DNA from: Brachyspira aalborgi
Lineage (GTDB): Bacteria > Spirochaetota > Brachyspiria > Brachyspirales > Brachyspiraceae
Length of the DNA stretch: 64,000 nucleotides
Reading direction: 5' to 3'
Assembly (NCBI RefSeq): GCF_008016455.1
Contig: NZ_SAXU01000001.1
Coordinates: 992,001 to 1,056,000, forward strand
Below the pieces are notes generated by a model. The model saw nothing but the letters and a program-made list of their open reading frames with translations. It did no database searches and was not told where the DNA came from. The translations under genes were made by a program, and so were the position numbers. Of this stretch, positions 51,652 to 60,762 are shown piece by piece (position 1 is the first letter of the stretch; each line of letters starts with the position of its first letter).

Positions 51652-52653
51652 ATGTCAAAAAAAATAATGTTAAGCGGAATACAACCTACGGGAGCGCTTC
51701 ATATAGGAAATTATTTGGGCGCTTTGAAAAATTGGGAAAATATATTAAACGAATATTACGGATTCTTTTTTATTGCAGATTATCATGCTATAACGATAGA
51801 ATATGACGCGAAAGAAATGCAAAAAAGAATAATAGACACGGCGATAGAATATTTGGCATGCGGACTCAATTTAGAAAAATGTTCTATATTTGTTCAATCG
51901 GATGTAGAACCTCACACAGAATTAGCTTGGATATTTAATTCTATTATTCCCGTAGCCGAACTTGAAAGAATGACTCAATATAAAGATAAATCAAGAAAGA
52001 ACGCAGAAAATATAAACGCCGCTCTTTTAACATATCCTTCTTTAATGGCTGCCGATATTTTGCTTTATCATCCCGATATAGTTCCCGTTGGAGAAGACCA
52101 AGAACAGCATGTCGAACTTACAAGAATGATAGTGAGAAAGTTTAACAATAGATACGGAGAATATTTTAAAGAGCCAGAAACTTATCATGGAAAAGTTTTA
52201 AGAATATTAGGACTTGACGGAATTAATAAAATGAGTAAGTCTTTAAATAATCATATTCCTTTAAGATTAAGCGCCGAAGAAACTGAAAAATTAATTTTGC
52301 AAAAAGCCGTCACCGACCCAAACAGAAAATTAAAAACCGATAAAGGAAACCCAGAAATTTGCAATGTTTACAGTTATCATAAAATATTTTCAAGCGAAGA
52401 AGAACAAAAAGAAATTTGTAAAGATTGCCAAAGCGCAAATATCGGTTGCGTTCAATGTAAAAAATCTCTAGCAAAAAATATAAATACGGAATTAGCGCAG
52501 ATAAGAGAAAAAATAGAAAATTTTTCAAACGATAAAGATTTTGTTTACGATGTTTTAAACGAAGGAAAAAAATCCGCTTTAAAAGTCGCTCAAAAAACTT
52601 TATACGAAGTTAGAGATTTAATGGGATTATTAGACAAAAGAAGATTAAATTAA
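51652..52653 (+). CDS. trpS: Tryptophanyl-tRNA synthetase
   Basis: A 333-residue class I synthetase. The N-terminus has SGIQPTGALHIGNYLGALK with the HIGN (HIGH) motif, DYHAIT in the catalytic core, and KMSKSLNNHIPL at about residue 193 (KMSKS). Length is normal for bacterial TrpS. Two CxxC pairs (CKDCQSANIGCVQCKK) near residue 264 are found in several bacterial TrpS. It follows ricT in an operon and its stop overlaps the stop of the converging gene by 4 bases. Confidence 0.97.
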   Translation: MSKKIMLSGIQPTGALHIGNYLGALKNWENILNEYYGFFFIADYHAITIEYDAKEMQKRIIDTAIEYLACGLNLEKCSIFVQSDVEPHTELAWIFNSIIPVAELERMTQYKDKSRKNAENINAALLTYPSLMAADILLYHPDIVPVGEDQEQHVELTRMIVRKFNNRYGEYFKEPETYHGKVLRILGLDGINKMSKSLNNHIPLRLSAEETEKLILQKAVTDPNRKLKTDKGNPEICNVYSYHKIFSSEEEQKEICKDCQSANIGCVQCKKSLAKNINTELAQIREKIENFSNDKDFVYDVLNEGKKSALKVAQKTLYEVRDLMGLLDKRRLN

Positions 52654-52997
52654 TAATTCAAATTGATATCAAATTTGTCATTTAATAAAGGAATAATATT
52701 TATAACAGGCTCTTCATAAGGATGAGTTTCTTTAATAACTTTAATAATATTTTCTATATTTTTTATGTCGGTTGAAAATTCTATTTTATCTTCGTTTGCT
52801 TCGGATATTTCATTAATTTTTCCGTCAAAAGGATTAGCGCCAACAAGAGGACGCCAATAACCTTTTATTTTCGTAATAGAGATAACATTATCGTAATTAC
52901 CAACTCCCAAAGCCCCGATATTATTTAACTCTTCTCTTAATTTATTCGTATATTCTGCGGGAATAAATATTTCTATTTTTACTTTTTTGAAATTCAT
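52650..52997 (-). CDS. NIF3/YqfO-type CutA-like domain protein
   Basis: A 115-residue single-domain protein. It has FKKVKIEIFIPAEYTNKLRE, then GALGVGNYDNV, WRPLVGANPFDGKINEISEA and THPYEEPVINII, the pattern of the CutA-like insert domain of YqfO/NIF3 proteins occurring alone. Function is not established; the fold resembles PII/CutA trimers. AAGGAGAATAT precedes the ATG. Its stop overlaps that of trpS. Confidence 0.8.
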   Translation of the reverse strand: MNFKKVKIEIFIPAEYTNKLREELNNIGALGVGNYDNVISITKIKGYWRPLVGANPFDGKINEISEANEDKIEFSTDIKNIENIIKVIKETHPYEEPVINIIPLLNDKFDINLNY

Positions 52998-53031
52998 ATA
53001 TTCTCCTTAAATATTAATATTCGCTTAAAAA

Positions 53032-54771
53032 TTAAATTTTCCAACTTAAACTCTCTTCTTGCATAGAAACGAGTTTTGAATATAAAGAATTATTTTGCAT
53101 AAGCTTCTCATGTTTTCCTTCTTCTAAAATTTTTCCGTTATCCAAAACTATTATTTTATCGGCGTCTCTTATAGTTTTTAATCTATGCGCTATAACAATA
53201 ACGGTTTTATTTTTAATAAGATTTGAAATCGCCTCTTGAACCAAACTTTCGTTTTCGCTATCCAAATAAGAAGTTATTTCGTCCAACAATATTATCGGAG
53301 CGTTTTTGAGTAAAGCTCTCGCTATTGAAATTCTCTGCCTTTCGCCGCCCGATAAAGTTTCGCCATTCTCTCCAAGCATCGTCTCATAACCGTATTTTAA
53401 GTTATTTATAAATTTATCGCATTGAGACAATTTTGCGGCTTTATAAATTTCTTCTTTAGTCGCGTTTCGTTTTCCAATTTTTATATTATTATAAATCGTA
53501 TCGTTAAATAAAATTACATCCTGAAAAACTACGGATATATTTTTTAATAAAGTTTCTGGCTCTATAGTTTTTATATCGACTCCGCCTATCGTTATATCTC
53601 CTTCTTGAAAATCCCAAAATCTTGCGGCAAGTTTAGCCAAAGTCGATTTTCCGCTTCCGCTTTTTCCGACTATCGCCGTCACTTCGTTTTGTTTCGCTTC
53701 AAAAGAAATATTTTTTATAACTTGATTATTGTCGTCTTTATAAGAAAAACAAACATTATTGAAAGATATATTAAAATTATTTAATTCGATATTTTCTCTT
53801 CCTTTTTGTATTTCTACATTTTCTATCGCTCGCATTCTTTTATATATAAGTTTAAGCATAAATATTTCCGCTATTCTATTTAGCATAATTTCTATTGGCG
53901 AATATATTCTCGAAGCGATTAACAAAAAAGCTATATATTTATAAATCGTTATTTCGTTTCTTATAAATAAATAAGCTCCGAAAAATATAGTTAAAGACAT
54001 TCCGAATTTCAATATCGCGTTCCCCGACATTACAAAAGTTCCCGTCACAACTTCGGTTTTTAGAAAAGCGTAAAACGATTCTCTTAATTTTTCTTTAAGA
54101 GTTTTCAAATAATCTTTTTCTATATTGTAGGACTTTATTATTTTAACGCAATCCAAAGCTTCTTGAATAGCGTCAGAAGACTGATTTTTAATATCCAAAG
54201 CTATGTTCCCGTATTTTTCCATTATTCTTCTGCTTGCGAAAACTATTAATATAGCTATAGGAAAAACTATCGCCACGCTCAAACCCATTTTAAAATCAAA
54301 AATTAAAAGCAATATCGATATTAATACAATAGTTATAGCCGAACCTATAAATTGAGGAACGGCATGCGACAATAAATTTTCCACTATCGTTATATCTTTC
54401 ATTAATGTGTTTGTAAATTCTACCAAATCTTTTTTTTGAAAAAACGATAAAGGCAATTTTCTAATCGTTTCAGCCATATTCACTCTTTTTTCGGAACTTT
54501 CGGAATATACGGAAATATATAAATATTTGTATTGAATATAAAAAGCTATATATATACAAAAAGCTATCAATAAAGCTATTAAAATATAAGCTATCGCGTT
54601 TTCGCCCGTATATTCCTTAGATTCTATAATCGGCTCTATAAAAATTTTTAGAACCATAAACAATACGCTAACGGAAGCCATCAAAGTTATGTCGGATATT
54701 ACGGACCAAAATATAGCCTTTCTCATATCTTTTACTCCTCTATCCGACAACATAAACATATTTTTAAGCAT
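53032..54771 (-). CDS. ABC transporter, fused permease and ATPase (second of pair)
   Basis: A 579-residue half-transporter with six membrane segments (about 25-300) and a C-terminal ATPase. Walker A is GKSGSGKST, the Q-loop lies in SVVFQDVILF, the signature is LSGGERQRIS, Walker B is IILLDEITSYLD with the catalytic Glu, and the switch His is in IAHRLKTI. ATG at 54771 has AAAGGAG eight bases upstream; an earlier in-frame TTG does not. It starts 33 bases after the first ABC gene, so they probably form a heterodimer. The pairing of two full-length halves under a DtxR-like operator recalls the YbtP/YbtQ and IrtA/IrtB iron-siderophore importers with exporter fold, but sequence alone does not prove substrate. 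Confidence 0.9.
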   Translation of the reverse strand: MLKNMFMLSDRGVKDMRKAIFWSVISDITLMASVSVLFMVLKIFIEPIIESKEYTGENAIAYILIALLIAFCIYIAFYIQYKYLYISVYSESSEKRVNMAETIRKLPLSFFQKKDLVEFTNTLMKDITIVENLLSHAVPQFIGSAITIVLISILLLIFDFKMGLSVAIVFPIAILIVFASRRIMEKYGNIALDIKNQSSDAIQEALDCVKIIKSYNIEKDYLKTLKEKLRESFYAFLKTEVVTGTFVMSGNAILKFGMSLTIFFGAYLFIRNEITIYKYIAFLLIASRIYSPIEIMLNRIAEIFMLKLIYKRMRAIENVEIQKGRENIELNNFNISFNNVCFSYKDDNNQVIKNISFEAKQNEVTAIVGKSGSGKSTLAKLAARFWDFQEGDITIGGVDIKTIEPETLLKNISVVFQDVILFNDTIYNNIKIGKRNATKEEIYKAAKLSQCDKFINNLKYGYETMLGENGETLSGGERQRISIARALLKNAPIILLDEITSYLDSENESLVQEAISNLIKNKTVIVIAHRLKTIRDADKIIVLDNGKILEEGKHEKLMQNNSLYSKLVSMQEESLSWKI

Positions 54772-54804
54772 AAGATTTTCTCCTTTAATTCTATAAAGCA
54801 ATTA

Positions 54805-56565
54805 TTATTTTTTATTTTTTACGCTCCAATTTAAAGCCTTTTTATAATTATCATACATTATTTTATATTTTCCGTTTAATTCTATAAGCTCGTTATGATT
54901 TCCTCTTTCTATTATTTTTCCGTTATCCAAAACCAATATTAAATCGGCGTCCTTTATAGTAGATAATCTATGAGCTATCATTATAACGGTTTTATTTTTG
55001 ATTAATTTATTAAGCGCCAAATGTATTTGATATTCGTTTTCTGGGTCGGCAAAAGATGTCGCTTCGTCAAAAACTATTATCGGAGCGTTTTTAAGTATCG
55101 CTCTCGCTATAGATATTCTCTGAACTTCTCCTCCCGATAAATAAACTCCTTTAGTTCCTATTTTTGTATTTATTCCATCGGGGAATTTATTTATTATATC
55201 TTCGCATTGAGCCAATTCCATCGCTTTAATAACTTCCTCTTTTGAAGCGTTTGGGCTTCCATATTTAACATTTTCAAATATAGTCGCTTTTAATAATTTT
55301 GAATCTTGAAAAACGAAACTAACCGTTTTCATTAATTGAGAATAATTTATATCTTTTATATCGACTCCGCCTATTTCTATAGCTCCTTTATTTATATCGT
55401 AGAATCTTGGAATCAAATTCGCTATAGTGCTTTTTCCCGAACCAGAAGCCCCTACCAACGCCGTTATTGTGTTTGGCAAAGCGTCAAAACTTATATTTTC
55501 TATAGCGGGAATATTTGTATTATCGTATTGAAAAGTTACATTTTTAAAACTAATGCCAAATTTGTTAAGTTTGATTTCTTTAGTGATATTGTCTAACGGT
55601 TTTTCTTCCAATACTTTATATATATCGTCCACAGCCATTTTTAACATAACGGAATGCGAATTAACATACATAAGTTTCATTAAAGTTAAAGAAACCAAAG
55701 CGCTTGCAATAGTATAAAATATAAAACTTAAAACAAAGGCTCTATAATCGTTCGTTTTAGTTATAAATATTAATCCAAATAAAATAAGAAAAAAGAAAGA
55801 AGAATTTACTATAGCTATAAAAGAAGACATTGGAACTCTCCAAGACATAGCGTATTTTTTAGCATAATCTCCGTAGCTTATTATAGAATCGTAAAAAGTT
55901 TTAAATGAAAAAGTCGTTTGCCCGAATACTTTTATAACAGAAATCCCTCTAACATATTCTACGGCTGCGTTATTCATTTCGCCCAAATATTTTTGATAAA
56001 ACTCGACAAATTTACCAGCCCCTTTATTTCCCATAAGAATACTTTGCATTATGAAGGCTATAACAATCGGAATCAAACAAGCTATAGCCATTCTATAATC
56101 GAAATATATAAATAAAATTATTAAAGCTATAGGACTTACGAAAGCGTATGCTATATCTGGAATATTATGAGCGATAAAATTTTCTATTTCTTCCGAGCTA
56201 ACTTCAACCAATTTTCTAATTTTTCCGCTCGGGTTTTTTATGTGAAAACCCAAAGGCAACGAAATTATATGTTTCATAAGTTTTAATTTTGTCGAGTGTA
56301 TCGTAGAAAACGCGCTTATATGAGATAATAATAAAGCTATCAAATATGCGGCTAAACTCGATAACGAAAATATTAAACTTATTTTTGCATAATAAGTTAT
56401 AATTTCATAATTATTTGAATATAATAATTCTTTTATAATCATATAAATAAAAACAAAAGGAAACATAACGAGTATCGAGCTTATTATAGAAAATAAACAA
56501 GACAATAAAAGCAATATTTTAAATTTTCCCGCAAGTTCCATAAGTCTAAAAAACCAATGCTTCAT
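54805..56565 (-). CDS. ABC transporter, fused permease and ATPase (first of pair)
   Basis: A 586-residue half-transporter: six membrane segments (about 15-310) and an ATPase domain. Walker A GASGSGKST, Q-loop in FVFQDSKLL, signature LSGGEVQRIS, Walker B IIVFDEATSFAD and switch His in IAHRLSTI are intact, so both sites of the presumed heterodimer could hydrolyse ATP. It starts after a CGGAG site and has a promoter whose -10 box lies inside a DtxR-like palindrome, so it is probably repressed when metal is plentiful. Confidence 0.9.
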   Translation of the reverse strand: MKHWFFRLMELAGKFKILLLLSCLFSIISSILVMFPFVFIYMIIKELLYSNNYEIITYYAKISLIFSLSSLAAYLIALLLSHISAFSTIHSTKLKLMKHIISLPLGFHIKNPSGKIRKLVEVSSEEIENFIAHNIPDIAYAFVSPIALIILFIYFDYRMAIACLIPIVIAFIMQSILMGNKGAGKFVEFYQKYLGEMNNAAVEYVRGISVIKVFGQTTFSFKTFYDSIISYGDYAKKYAMSWRVPMSSFIAIVNSSFFFLILFGLIFITKTNDYRAFVLSFIFYTIASALVSLTLMKLMYVNSHSVMLKMAVDDIYKVLEEKPLDNITKEIKLNKFGISFKNVTFQYDNTNIPAIENISFDALPNTITALVGASGSGKSTIANLIPRFYDINKGAIEIGGVDIKDINYSQLMKTVSFVFQDSKLLKATIFENVKYGSPNASKEEVIKAMELAQCEDIINKFPDGINTKIGTKGVYLSGGEVQRISIARAILKNAPIIVFDEATSFADPENEYQIHLALNKLIKNKTVIMIAHRLSTIKDADLILVLDNGKIIERGNHNELIELNGKYKIMYDNYKKALNWSVKNKK

Positions 56566-56604
56566 AATAATCTCCGTAATTAATTTTGTCTATTAAAAAT
56601 TATT

Positions 56605-56641
56605 GTTAGAATATTCTAACTTATAGAATAAATTTTGTCAA
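56605..56641 (-). promoter_or_regulatory. ABC-pair promoter with overlapping DtxR-like operator
   Basis: Minus strand TTGACA (56641-56636), a 17-base spacer and TAGAAT (56618-56613). The -10 box is inside GTTAGAATATTCTAAC (56605-56620), a perfect 16-bp palindrome with TTAG...CTAA ends like the DtxR/IdeR box. A DtxR-family gene lies at 57911. Confidence 0.75.
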
Positions 56642-57130
56642 GTGCTTTTTTTGAAAAAATAAAAAAAATTAGCTTTTTTGTAGCAAATACTCTGTTTATA
56701 TTACATTTAATACATATTTTAGCTTGAAAAAATATATATAGCATACTATATAATCCATTTTTTGATTATTTCATAATAAGTAAACATAATATTTATTTTT
56801 TTTTCGCTAAAAAATTTATTATTAACATAATACTAATTTCGAAAATAATACAAAATAATTTGAAATTCATATATTGCCCTTTGTATTTTATTATATATCA
56901 TATATTAAATAAAATAACCCGCTCTTTAATATGAGTTTAAAGAAAAAAATATTTTATTAAAAAAATGAAAATATATACAAACTTATAAAATTAAATAATT
57001 TACAATTATATATAATTAAATTTAGGTTTTATTATAATATTTTATCTTAATACATTTTAAATTAATTACGATAATAATTAACATAATATTAAAAAACTAA
57101 AAAATTAAATTCAAAAAAGGAAGACAAAAA
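56642..57130. other. Long AT-rich gap
   Basis: About 490 bases of nearly pure A and T between divergent genes. I see no ORF, RNA-like structure or GC-rich palindrome. Promoter-like boxes for the ankyrin gene may lie in its last 130 bases, but the composition makes any match weak. Confidence 0.6.
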
Positions 57131-57871
57131 ATGAAAACATTAACTTTAATTTTATTATTTTTATCAATTAGTATAAACGCATTCTCAATAAGCAGAGAAG
57201 AAGAAAAATTTTTAAATGCGGCTGAAAATGGGGATATAGAAGAAATTAAATATTTGCTCGAAAATAAAAATCTAAATGTAAATACAAAAGACGAATATAA
57301 TAACACGGCTTTAATATTTTCTTCGGCTTTTGGATATAACGAAATAGTGGAACTTCTTATAGAAAATGGAGCTAATATAGAATTAAAAAATAAGTTGGGA
57401 GGAAACGCTTTAATATTGGCTTCTTATAAAAATAATTACGATATAGTAAAATCTCTTATAGAAAGCGGAGCTGATATTAATGCAAGAGATAAAAACGGAA
57501 ACACGGTTTTAATAGTTGCGTTAAATGGAAAAAATCCCGAAATATCTAAATTGCTTATAGAAAGCGGAGCGGATGTTAATGCTAAAGGCGAAAATGATTG
57601 CACTCCTTTAATGCTTCCTTCATATTACGGCGATTATAAAATGGTTAAATATTTAATAGAAAGCGGAGCCGATATTAACGCCAAAGATAAGAACGGTTGG
57701 ACTGCGTTAATGTTTGCAGCAAGAAACGGATACGATAAAATAGCTCAACTTCTTATTAAAAGCGGGGCGGATATAAAAGTAAAAGATAGAGATGGTAAAA
57801 CGGCTTTATCAATAGCTAAAGAAGAAAGATATAGCGATATAATCCGATTATTAAGAAAGAAAAGACGCTAA
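57131..57871 (+). CDS. Exported ankyrin-repeat protein
   Basis: A 246-residue protein with a signal peptide (LTLILLFLSISINAFS) and no lipobox cysteine, followed by about six ankyrin repeats running to the end (for example LIFSSAFGYNEIVELLIENG, LILASYKNNYDIVKSLIESG, LMFAARNGYDKIAQLLIKSG). It should be a soluble periplasmic binding protein. It differs from the two lipoprotein paralogues in having regular, near-consensus repeats and no 20-residue doubled unit. AAGGAAGA precedes the ATG. It converges with the DtxR-family gene. Confidence 0.88.
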   Translation: MKTLTLILLFLSISINAFSISREEEKFLNAAENGDIEEIKYLLENKNLNVNTKDEYNNTALIFSSAFGYNEIVELLIENGANIELKNKLGGNALILASYKNNYDIVKSLIESGADINARDKNGNTVLIVALNGKNPEISKLLIESGADVNAKGENDCTPLMLPSYYGDYKMVKYLIESGADINAKDKNGWTALMFAARNGYDKIAQLLIKSGADIKVKDRDGKTALSIAKEERYSDIIRLLRKKRR

Positions 57872-57910
57872 TAATTTACTGAAATAATTTAGTAATCAAA
57901 AATAAAAATA

Positions 57911-58330
57911 TTACTTTTTTTTATTATTAAAAATATTTTCTTTTTTACAATATGCGCATAAGAATTCTTTAAACTTATGGACGGTATCTCTGCTCATTGT
58001 ATGCTCTATTAAACAGGCTTCTTCGTCCGCTCTCTTTTCTTCAACTCCTAAAATATTAGTAAGAAAATAATAAAATATCGCATGTCTTTCGGCTATATCT
58101 TTTCCTATCGCTCTTCCTGATTCTGTAAGTTCTATATCGCCGTAATGTTCATGCTTTATATATCCTAATTTTGAAAGACTTTTTATAGCCGTATTAACGC
58201 TAGCTTTAGAACGACTTACGACATCTGCTATATCGGTTATTCTTATAGCTTCTTTAAAATTCTTTTCTACTTCAAGATTGTAGATGCTTTCTAAATAATT
58301 TTCTAATATAGGCGTTATTTCCTGCTTCAT
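57911..58330 (-). CDS. DtxR-family metal-dependent repressor
   Basis: A 139-residue regulator. A winged helix (about 8-75) has IADVVSRSKASVNTAIKSL as recognition region. The dimer and metal domain carries ERHAIFYYFLTNILG and then EEACLIEHTMS, where Cys106, Glu109 and His110 match the DtxR/IdeR primary site (EACxWEH) better than the MntR form (E in place of C). There is no third SH3-like domain, so in length it is like MntR. It probably binds Fe(II) or Mn(II) and represses targets such as the ABC pair 1.3 kb away. It is transcribed alone, from a promoter just before its start. Confidence 0.88.
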   Translation of the reverse strand: MKQEITPILENYLESIYNLEVEKNFKEAIRITDIADVVSRSKASVNTAIKSLSKLGYIKHEHYGDIELTESGRAIGKDIAERHAIFYYFLTNILGVEEKRADEEACLIEHTMSRDTVHKFKEFLCAYCKKENIFNNKKK

Positions 58331-58337
58331 AAGAATG

Positions 58338-58365
58338 ATTATAATATAAAGAAATATAAAGTCAA
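58338..58365 (-). promoter_or_regulatory. Promoter of the DtxR-family gene
   Basis: Minus strand TTGACT (58365-58360), a 16-base spacer and TATAAT (58343-58338), close to the ATG at 58330. No TTAG...CTAA palindrome is seen here, so autoregulation is not evident. Confidence 0.6.
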
Positions 58366-58384
58366 TATAAATTATAAATAAAAT

Positions 58385-59746
58385 TTAATCGCTAAATGAT
58401 ATTACGCCTTCAATGATAGCCTCAAATCTTTCAGGTTCTATTGTCATTATAGTATCGTCAGTTTTCAAATTAGGGGCAAAACCGCCTATACTTATTAAGA
58501 AAGAGTGAGCGCTTTTGTAAACTCTCGCATAATCAACAAATTGGTCGACAATGTCTTGTCTCATAGGATAACCCGAAGTATCTAAAGCGAAAGTGCTTTT
58601 ATATGATTGTCCTTCAGAACCGAATTTTTTTATTGTAACAAAGAAAACTAATGTGTCGGATTTCTTGCTATGGTCGGTGACAATATAGCCGTTTAGAGTC
58701 AATACTCTATAAAAATGTTTTTCCAAATAATCTACAACATCCATTTCTAAAGCCGTTCTTAAAGCGTTATTTGCGATAATTGAGCTGTAAGTTTTTAATT
58801 TATGGTCTATATCCAAATATATATTTCTTGTAGATTTAATTATTTCCCATTGTTTTACCGCATTTTCAAATTGTTTATATTTTACAAGAGTTTCTGCATA
58901 TCTGTATCTTTCATCAACGACTTTCTCGTTTGGTATATCTTCTTTATTTAAAACTTTTTCGTAAAAACCTTTTGCTTTCTCATAATTTCCAAGTTCATAA
59001 TAAGAGTTTGCAAGCTGTAAAGAGATAGAATCTTTATTATCTAAAGCATCGCTTCCGTAGGCAATTTCTAATTCTACAACCGCATTTTGAAAATCTCTCG
59101 ATGCCGATAAAACCTCTCCCATAAGCAAATGATATTGAATATTATTTGGGTCTAAATCTAAAGCGCGCTGAATATTCTGTTGAGCCGCATGATAAGAACG
59201 CATTTGATAATAACAATTAGCAAGCATATAAAGTAATTGAGGATTGCTGTCGTTTCTTGCAACCGCTAAAGTAAAATATTTTTGAGCCAAACTCCACTCT
59301 TCCGCCTCATAAGAAATAGTTCCCGCTTTATATAAAGAATCAAAATCCTGGTCCTTTAATCTTATAATTTCATCGTATTCGTCTATAGCTTTTTTATAAT
59401 TTCCCGTCTCTTCGTAAATCTTCGCTAAAAACTCTCGAACATTTAATTGATTTACTTCTTTAGTAAAACTTCCCGCGTCTATTATATTTTGCAAAGCGGC
59501 CATAGCCAATATAAATTGTTGTTGTCTATAATATAAATTCGCGCTTAACCATAATATATAAGGGTCCCTTTTATATTTCGGGTCCAACTCGTTTATCTCG
59601 CGCATAGCCAAATCATAATTGTTTTCGCTATATAATTGATTTATTCTCTTTAATTTATTGCCGTATGTTCCGCTTCTAATTATATAGTTGGTAGCCAACC
59701 CTAATATGACTATAAAAATTATTATAAATATTATTGAAAATTCCAC
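58385..59746 (-). CDS. Membrane-anchored TPR protein with a C-terminal globular domain
   Basis: A 453-residue protein. One N-terminal membrane segment (about 4-23) is followed by eight or so TPR units (YILWLSANLYYRQQQFILAM, VREFLAKIYEETGNYKKAID, ISLQLANSYYELGNYEKAKG). The last 120 residues form a separate alpha/beta domain (FYRVLTLNGYIVTDHSKKSD, VDYARVYKSAHSFLISIGGF) with the outline of a restriction-endonuclease-like fold, but I cannot find a clear catalytic set. Spirochaetes use such anchored TPR proteins as scaffolds, for example in the flagellar collar; the link here is only a possibility. It is the third gene of an operon with 59749 and 60763. Confidence 0.75.
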   Translation of the reverse strand: MEFSIIFIIIFIVILGLATNYIIRSGTYGNKLKRINQLYSENNYDLAMREINELDPKYKRDPYILWLSANLYYRQQQFILAMAALQNIIDAGSFTKEVNQLNVREFLAKIYEETGNYKKAIDEYDEIIRLKDQDFDSLYKAGTISYEAEEWSLAQKYFTLAVARNDSNPQLLYMLANCYYQMRSYHAAQQNIQRALDLDPNNIQYHLLMGEVLSASRDFQNAVVELEIAYGSDALDNKDSISLQLANSYYELGNYEKAKGFYEKVLNKEDIPNEKVVDERYRYAETLVKYKQFENAVKQWEIIKSTRNIYLDIDHKLKTYSSIIANNALRTALEMDVVDYLEKHFYRVLTLNGYIVTDHSKKSDTLVFFVTIKKFGSEGQSYKSTFALDTSGYPMRQDIVDQFVDYARVYKSAHSFLISIGGFAPNLKTDDTIMTIEPERFEAIIEGVISFSD

Positions 59747-59748
59747 AA

Positions 59749-60753
59749 TTATATTCCTTTTTGATAAAATACTATAGGATTTTCCGTTTCCTCCGCTTCT
59801 ATCAAAGCTTCTTGAAGTTTTGTAATTAAATTATCTTTAACGACAAAAGCCGAAATTTTATTCATTTTATTAATTGAAAAATCATAACCGCTTACCGCAA
59901 TAGTTATTTCAACATCGATATTCTCTCCGTTATATTCAAAATTATAATTCTTTAATCCTTTAAAATATCTTCTTATAGTTTTCCATGCGTCCTCTTCTTC
60001 GGCGTATATATAAGTGTATATAATATTATTTTCAGCCAAACATTGATTTTCTCCCGTTCGAGCGGTTTGTTTTATAAATTTTATTAATTCTTCTTCAATA
60101 TTTTTATAGCCAATCTCTCCGCATTTATCTACAATTTTTTTATGATTAGATATTTTAAAAGCTATAAGCCCAATCGCATATTCATGTCTTTGAGCAAAAG
60201 ATATTATATTTTTAAGAGTATTAAAAAATATTTCAGATTCGATTACATTAGTATTTATTTCGCTATATTCTTCCTCTTCGTCATCATAACCTAAATTATA
60301 TAATATTGATTTATACATAAATAATATAACTTTTTTTAAGCTATAAGTTAATTGTATAGATATAAAAAATAATCCAAAACATAATATTGCAAAATAAAAA
60401 GTATATTCTCTTCTATATAAAATATTCTGTATAGCTGGAACATAACTTAAAGAAAGTAAAAGTATAGAAGAAGTTACGATAAAAAATAAAAAATTGCATA
60501 TCGTATTTATAAAATCTTTATTAATATTAAACATCAATACGATTATAAAAGAATATAAAATAGAAACTGCAATCCAAATCCAAACCCAAATATCGAGAGT
60601 ATATAATAAATAAACAAAGAAATTTTGAGGATTCGGAGATATCAATAATATATAAATCGGTATAATAACGGCGCTATATATTAACGCTGATATCATAGAA
60701 GCAAAAAATCCGTATAGATACGATTTCGATAAATTAATTTTCTTTGACTCCAT
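59749..60753 (-). CDS. Membrane protein with a degenerate GGDEF-like domain
   Basis: A 334-residue protein with five or six membrane segments in residues 12-155, then a cytoplasmic domain of about 165 residues. That domain follows the order of a GGDEF fold (AIGLIAFKISNHKKIVDKCG, then helix, then ENNIIYTYIYAEEEDAW), but the position of GGDEF reads IYAEEED and the metal-binding DxD is lost. It is therefore probably a catalytically dead sensor or nucleotide receptor; the fold assignment itself is tentative. Two bases separate it from the TPR gene downstream, so the two proteins are probably made together. Confidence 0.65.
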   Translation of the reverse strand: MESKKINLSKSYLYGFFASMISALIYSAVIIPIYILLISPNPQNFFVYLLYTLDIWVWIWIAVSILYSFIIVLMFNINKDFINTICNFLFFIVTSSILLLSLSYVPAIQNILYRREYTFYFAILCFGLFFISIQLTYSLKKVILFMYKSILYNLGYDDEEEEYSEINTNVIESEIFFNTLKNIISFAQRHEYAIGLIAFKISNHKKIVDKCGEIGYKNIEEELIKFIKQTARTGENQCLAENNIIYTYIYAEEEDAWKTIRRYFKGLKNYNFEYNGENIDVEITIAVSGYDFSINKMNKISAFVVKDNLITKLQEALIEAEETENPIVFYQKGI

Positions 60754-60762
60754 AATTCTTGC

